A stretch of DNA of 64,000 bases. It comes from Streptomyces radicis (GTDB lineage Bacteria > Actinomycetota > Actinomycetes > Streptomycetales > Streptomycetaceae). The stretch covers positions 124,001-188,000 of the forward strand of contig NZ_RBDY01000010.1 of NCBI RefSeq assembly GCF_003626575.1, written 5' to 3'. The position numbers and the translations under genes are program-made. The notes under the pieces were generated by a model. That model did not search any database. It saw nothing but the letters and a program-made list of their open reading frames with translations, and was not told where the DNA came from. This document shows, piece after piece, positions 60,357 to 64,000 of the stretch (positions are counted from its first letter, which is position 1; every line of letters begins with the position of its first letter).

Positions 60357-61151
60357 TCAGTCGCCCTGCTTCTGGTATGTCCGCACCGAGAGCGGCGCGA
60401 AGATCGCCGTCAGGAGCACAGGCCATCCGATGGCCAGCAGCAGGGCGTTGTCGCTCGCCCAACCCCCGCCGCCCAGGCCCGGGTTGCCGAACAGCTCACG
60501 GATCGCGGTCACCGTGGCGGACAGGGGATTCCACTCGGCGACCGTCCCCAGCCAGTCGGGCATCAGCTCGGGCGCGGTGAAGACGTTGGACACCGCGGTC
60601 AGCGGGAACGCCAGCGGGAAGACGATCATCCCGACCGTGTCGGGGTCGCGTACGACCAGGCCCAGATAGATCCCGATCCAGGTGATCGCCACCCGCAGCG
60701 CCAGCACGAGCGCCACCGCGGCCAGCGCCCTGCCGACGCCCCGGTGCCACTCCCAGCCGACCAGCAGCCCGCACACGAGCAGCACCGACGTCTCGAGCAG
60801 CGCCCGCAGCAGGTCCGCCGTGCTCCGCCCGGTCAGCAGCGCGGAGCGGGCCACCGGCATCGAGCGGAAGCGGTCGATCACGCCACGCCCCGCGTCCACC
60901 GCCACCGCGGAGCCGGTCGCGCCGAGGCCGTAGAGCATCGTCATCGCGAAGACCCCGGGGAGCAGGAACTCCCGGTAGTCGCCGCCGTCGGGCAGGGCCA
61001 TGCCGCTGCCGAAGACATAGCCGAAGACCAGCACGAACATGATCGGCAGCAGGAAGTAGAGCGCCACCTCCTCGGGCGTCCTGACCAGGTGCGCCATGTT
61101 CCGTCGGGTCATGGTCAGGCCGTCGGCCATCGCCCGACGCGTCCGCCTCAT
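60357..61151 (-). CDS. ABC-2 type transporter permease (DrrB-like)
   Basis: This 264-residue protein has six membrane segments and the ABC-2 family sequence around DRFRSMPVARSALLTGRSTADLL. It resembles DrrB, the permease of antibiotic-resistance exporters in Streptomyces. The ATG at 61151 overlaps the stop of the ATPase gene (ATGA), so the two subunits are made in step. The exported compound is unknown and no biosynthetic cluster is adjacent. Confidence 0.92.
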   Translation of the reverse strand: MRRTRRAMADGLTMTRRNMAHLVRTPEEVALYFLLPIMFVLVFGYVFGSGMALPDGGDYREFLLPGVFAMTMLYGLGATGSAVAVDAGRGVIDRFRSMPVARSALLTGRSTADLLRALLETSVLLVCGLLVGWEWHRGVGRALAAVALVLALRVAITWIGIYLGLVVRDPDTVGMIVFPLAFPLTAVSNVFTAPELMPDWLGTVAEWNPLSATVTAIRELFGNPGLGGGGWASDNALLLAIGWPVLLTAIFAPLSVRTYQKQGD

Positions 61152-62125
61152 CGGGCCACCCCCGTCGCGCTCACGCTCTTCTCCGCCGTCCTTCGCCCGG
61201 TGAGCCGCAGGAACGCCTCGTCGAGCGTGGGCCGCCGGGTGCCGATGTCCTCCACCACGACGCCCGCCGCGTGCAGCGCCCTGACCACCTCGGTCAACGC
61301 GGTGACCCGGTCGGCCACCAGCGCGCTCACCCGGCGCGTGTCCTGGTCGGTCTCGGGCTCGACCCCGCACACGCGGGAGATGAGCGCGGCCACCCCGAAC
61401 AGGTCGGCGGCGTCCCTGACGACGACCTCGACCCGGTCGGCGCCGATCGTCGCCTTCAGCTCGTCGGCCGTGCCCTCGGCGACCACGCGCCCGGCGTCGA
61501 TCACCGAGATCCGGTCGGCCAGCTGGTCGGCCTCCTCCAGGTACTGCGTGGTCAGCAGCACCGTGGTGCCGCCCTTGACCAGCGAACGGATCGTGTCCCA
61601 CACGTCGTTGCGGCTGCGCGGGTCGAGGCCCGTGGTCGGCTCGTCGAGGAACAGCACCTCGGGCGAGCGCACCAGGCTGGCCGCCAGGTCGAGGCGGCGC
61701 CGCATCCCGCCCGAGTACGCCCCCGCGTTCTTCCCCGCCGCTTCGGTCAGCCGGAAGCGCTCGAGCAGCTCGTCGGCCCGCCGCTTGGCCGCCGCGCGGC
61801 CGAGCTTGTGGAGCCTGCCGAACATCACGAGGTTCTGCCGCCCGCTGAGCTGCTCGTCGACCGCCGCGTACTGCCCGGTGAGCCCGATCCGCTCGCGCAC
61901 CTCCTCCGGCTGCCGCGCCACGTCGAACCCGCGGATCTCCGCGCGCCCCGCGTCGTAGCGCAGCAGCGTGGCCAGCGCGCGCACGGCCGTCGTCTTGCCC
62001 GCGCCGTTCGGCCCCAGGAGGCCGTGCACCGTGCCGGTCCGCACGGCGAGGTCGACGCCGTCGAGCGCGTAGGTGTCGCGATATCGCTTGCGCAGCCCCT
62101 CCGTCACGATCGCGTGCTCTGCCAT
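61148..62125 (-). CDS. ABC transporter ATP-binding protein (DrrA-like)
   Basis: This 325-residue ATPase has Walker A LLGPNGAGKTTAVRAL, signature YSGGMRRRLDLAASL, Walker B VLFLDEPTTGLDP, and a C-terminal extension (about 220-325) with the daunorubicin-resistance-type region ending RRPTLDEAFLRLTG. It powers the coupled DrrB-like permease. It is divergent from a TetR regulator with a strong inverted repeat between, which likely controls expression. Confidence 0.94.
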   Translation of the reverse strand: MAEHAIVTEGLRKRYRDTYALDGVDLAVRTGTVHGLLGPNGAGKTTAVRALATLLRYDAGRAEIRGFDVARQPEEVRERIGLTGQYAAVDEQLSGRQNLVMFGRLHKLGRAAAKRRADELLERFRLTEAAGKNAGAYSGGMRRRLDLAASLVRSPEVLFLDEPTTGLDPRSRNDVWDTIRSLVKGGTTVLLTTQYLEEADQLADRISVIDAGRVVAEGTADELKATIGADRVEVVVRDAADLFGVAALISRVCGVEPETDQDTRRVSALVADRVTALTEVVRALHAAGVVVEDIGTRRPTLDEAFLRLTGRRTAEKSVSATGVAR

Positions 62126-62152
62126 CTCCCCATCCCCATCCCCGTGTCCGAG

Positions 62153-62196
62153 AAACTGTGTACGTCGTAGACTTGGGTATACACCCTACACAGTTT
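62153..62196. promoter_or_regulatory. Operator between the ABC exporter and its TetR regulator
   Basis: Perfect 10-bp inverted repeats AAACTGTGTA (62153-62162) and TACACAGTTT (62187-62196) are 24 bases apart, with another GTATAC-centred repeat between. TTGGGT (62172-62177) and TAGGAT (62197-62202) could form the regulator promoter. The layout fits binding of TetR dimers. Confidence 0.65.
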
Positions 62197-62231
62197 TAGG
62201 ATGCCGTCAATCACTTCAGTGAGGGGCGAGG

Positions 62232-63014
62232 ATGACCGAGCAGCGCCGGGCCCGTCGCGACCTCCAGGCGGCGGTGGACCTGCTGTGGCGCACCAAGGGG
62301 CCGGGCAGCAGAGGGCCGCGCGGCACCCTGACCGTGGACCGGATCGTCCAGACCGCCATCGACATCGCCGACGCCGAGGGCCTGGTGGGCGTCTCGATGC
62401 GCAAGGTCGCCGAGCGGCTCGGCGTGACGACGATGTCGCTCTACCGGTACATCCCGGGCAAGGACGACCTGGTCGACCTGATGTTCGAGATGGCGACGGG
62501 GCGCCCCGACACGTCGGACTGGCCCGACGACTGGCGGGGGCGGCTGACCGCGTACGCGCGCGAGTGCCGCACGATGCTGCTCGACCGACCCTGGATGATC
62601 GATGTCCCGATCGGCAGCCCGCCCATGGGGCCCAACAACCTCGCGTGGATGGAGGCCGTGCTCGCGTCGCTCGACGGCAGCGGCCTCGCCCAGGACGACA
62701 TGGTCGGCGTGCTGATGCTCCTCACCAACTACGTGCTGAGCGAGGTCCGTCAGGAGATCACGTTGAGCCGCGCCGCGCCGCGCACCGGCGTGACCTATCA
62801 GGAGTGGGGCGAGGTCTACGGGGAGTTGCTGGCCCGCGTGATCGGATCGGGGCGCTACCCGGCGCTGGCGCGGGTGGTGGAGGCGGGCGTCTTCGGCCCC
62901 GAGGCCGCGGGCGCGGATGAGGACTTCGCCTATGGCCTCGACTTCATCCTGGACGGGATCGAGGCCATCGTCCACGAGCGCAAGGCGGAGGCGGCGAAGC
63001 GCGCCCCGCGGTGA
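62232..63014 (+). CDS. TetR/AcrR family regulator of the DrrAB-type exporter
   Basis: This 260-residue protein has a TetR HTH displaced inward to about 34-80 (TVDRIVQTAIDIADAEGLVGVSMRKVAERLGV, read as helices 1-3, then TTMSLYRYIPGKDDL), after a basic N-terminal arm of about 30 residues. The C-terminal domain is of the TetR_C type seen in drug-responsive regulators (RPWMIDVPIGSPPMGPNNL). It likely represses the divergent ABC genes until an exported drug binds. Confidence 0.92.
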   Translation: MTEQRRARRDLQAAVDLLWRTKGPGSRGPRGTLTVDRIVQTAIDIADAEGLVGVSMRKVAERLGVTTMSLYRYIPGKDDLVDLMFEMATGRPDTSDWPDDWRGRLTAYARECRTMLLDRPWMIDVPIGSPPMGPNNLAWMEAVLASLDGSGLAQDDMVGVLMLLTNYVLSEVRQEITLSRAAPRTGVTYQEWGEVYGELLARVIGSGRYPALARVVEAGVFGPEAAGADEDFAYGLDFILDGIEAIVHERKAEAAKRAPR

Positions 63015-63048
63015 GAGCGGGTCCGCGCGCCGCCGCGGTCCACGGGGG

Positions 63049-63897
63049 TCAGCCCAGGGATGCCACCGCGTCCGCGATGAGGGCGCGGGCCGCCGCTCCC
63101 CGCGCGGCCTGCCGCGAGAGACGTTCGAAGGCACGGGTGTACAGCTCGACCTGGCTGGGCTCAATCAGCGTGGACGCGGCGTCCAAGGTGTCGGCGTGCA
63201 CCCTTCGGTCATCGAAGATCGTGAAGGTCGGCATGGGCCACACGGCCCGTTGTTCCGCGAACGGGACAATGCCCACGGCGACGTTCCGCAGGTCCATGAC
63301 TCCCAGCAGGTGGCCGAGCTGCGCCGCCATGGTCGCGGCGCTGCACAGCCGGTAGCGCAGCACCGACTCCTCCAGCACGAAGGAGAACCGGCGCCCGCCC
63401 TCGCTCAGCACCTCGTTCCGCCGCATCCGGGCTGCCACCGCCGCGCGCACGTCGTCCGGTGTCCCTCGGAAATCCGCGATGGAGGACAGCAGTGCCGAGG
63501 CGTACCCCGCCGTTTGGACGAAGCCGGGGATCACATCGGATACGTAGACGCGGAAGGTCGTGGTCCGTCGGTACAGGTCCCCGGTGCTCTCCTGTAGGCG
63601 CCGGAGGCCGGTGCGCTGAAGCCGTCTCCACTCCACGTGTGCTTCGTCGGACTGCCTGTTGGCCGCGATCAGGTCGGGGGTCTGGTCGTCAGCGGCACAG
63701 GCTCGGCACCACGCTCGGATGTCGGCATCGGAGGGAGGCGTCCTGGCGTTCTCGATCCGGGATGACTTCGACTCCGACCAACCGCACCTGACGGCCAGCT
63801 CCCGCCCGCTGATCCCCGCGTCCCGCCGGATCTCACGCAGGCGGCCCGCCAGTTTCTCCCGGGCCTGCTGAACGCGTGAAGAGGGGTGTGGGGGCAA
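63049..63897 (-). CDS. XRE-family regulator with DUF5753 (Scr1-type antitoxin-like)
   Basis: This 282-residue protein has an N-terminal XRE helix-turn-helix (about 10-65: REIRRDAGISGRELAVRCGWSESKSSRIENART) and a C-terminal DUF5753 domain (about 100-275: IPGFVQTAGYASALLSS...FVLEESVLRYR). Such proteins are abundant in Streptomyces and are often next to DUF397 proteins as Scr1-type toxin-antitoxin-like pairs. I place the start at TTG 63897, where homologues begin MPP...SS; a GTG at 63975 would overlap the preceding gene by 64 bases. No DUF397 gene follows within the window. Confidence 0.82.
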   Translation of the reverse strand: MPPHPSSRVQQAREKLAGRLREIRRDAGISGRELAVRCGWSESKSSRIENARTPPSDADIRAWCRACAADDQTPDLIAANRQSDEAHVEWRRLQRTGLRRLQESTGDLYRRTTTFRVYVSDVIPGFVQTAGYASALLSSIADFRGTPDDVRAAVAARMRRNEVLSEGGRRFSFVLEESVLRYRLCSAATMAAQLGHLLGVMDLRNVAVGIVPFAEQRAVWPMPTFTIFDDRRVHADTLDAASTLIEPSQVELYTRAFERLSRQAARGAAARALIADAVASLG

Positions 63898-63911
63898 GGA
63901 GCTGGCTCTCG

Positions 63912-64000
63912 TCAGACCGTGTACCGGTGGTGCGGGATCGCTCGCTCCCAGACGGCTTCGAACGCGGCGGAGCACAGCGTCACCGCTTCCTGGTCCGCCG
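63912..64000 (-). CDS. C-terminal tail of an unidentified gene (starts beyond the window)
   Basis: The minus-strand frame from the right edge to the TGA at 63912 reads ADQEAVTLCSAAFEAVWERA and then ends IPHHRYTV. It has the Phe/Trp-rich helix seen at the end of several Streptomyces proteins encoded before XRE/DUF5753 genes, but I cannot name the family from this fragment. Its stop lies 14 bases before the proposed TTG start of the regulator, suggesting an operon. Confidence 0.55.
   Translation of the reverse strand, partial: ADQEAVTLCSAAFEAVWERAIPHHRYTV

Noticed and set aside
1..64000. CRISPR arrays, insertion sequences, prophage or rRNA genes.
   Set aside because: No regularly spaced repeats, transposase, phage structural gene or rRNA sequence was found; short repeats present are within genes or promoters.

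Overview
The window is chromosomal DNA from a Streptomyces or a close relative. The evidence is a very high GC content, frequent GTG starts, the UUA-decoding tRNA-Leu (bldA), resuscitation-promoting factors with LysM domains, a SigB/SigF-type sigma factor with a partner-switch pair, Rex-like operators, and a gene order around eno-divIC-ppx-ndh, hut-sigma and purKE that resembles the Streptomyces core chromosome. I saw no insertion sequence, prophage, CRISPR array or rRNA. The left part (before mfd) and the right edge look more accessory than the middle.

Layout. 1-6310: a truncated glycoside hydrolase, a mannonate-dehydratase-family enzyme, a small unknown protein, a secreted HNH nuclease, OsmC, and an OFA-family transporter with a 36-residue membrane partner. 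6593-15550: mfd, two envelope proteins, an HTH/N6-methyltransferase/TRD protein, then a membrane protein coupled to a Ser/Thr kinase, and tRNA-Gln. 15696-27490: a sensor kinase overlapping a P450, rpfC- and rpfA-like wall hydrolases (rpfA behind a c-di-AMP riboswitch), eno, divIC, DUF501, ppx, a RelE remnant, Rex-like sites, ndh and a cyclopropane-fatty-acid synthase. 27566-36475: a MacB-type ABC exporter, bldA, a Bax-inhibitor-1 protein, two unknown proteins, a thiolase and an SGNH hydrolase. 36627-41196: cystathionine beta-synthase, a membrane protein, an RpiR regulator and a PLP decarboxylase. 41326-46848: the histidine-utilisation operon hutU, M20 amidase, hutF, hutI. 46902-53390: MFS transporter, MOSC protein, MDR oxidoreductase and TetR, then a sigma factor with anti-anti-sigma and anti-sigma genes. 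53467-60266: a two-component system, GtrA, purK-purE-dipeptidase, and a LysM-M23 peptidase behind a second c-di-AMP riboswitch. 60357-64000: a DrrAB-type ABC pair with its TetR regulator, and an XRE/DUF5753 (Scr1-type) regulator with the tail of another gene.

How the genes work together. Two separate secreted wall hydrolases sit under c-di-AMP riboswitches, and all three LysM hydrolases share a TGTGA(C/T)C-type element upstream; in the rpfC-like case it is repeated at an 11-bp period. The hut genes form one overlapping operon behind twin TGAA/TTCA palindromes that an RpiR-type regulator could bind. ndh has two Rex-like sites upstream, fitting NADH/NAD control of respiration. Many genes lack a ribosome binding site and have a TANNNT box 6-7 bases before the start codon, so leaderless transcripts seem common here. 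bldA is encoded, but I found no in-frame TTA codon in any gene of the window.
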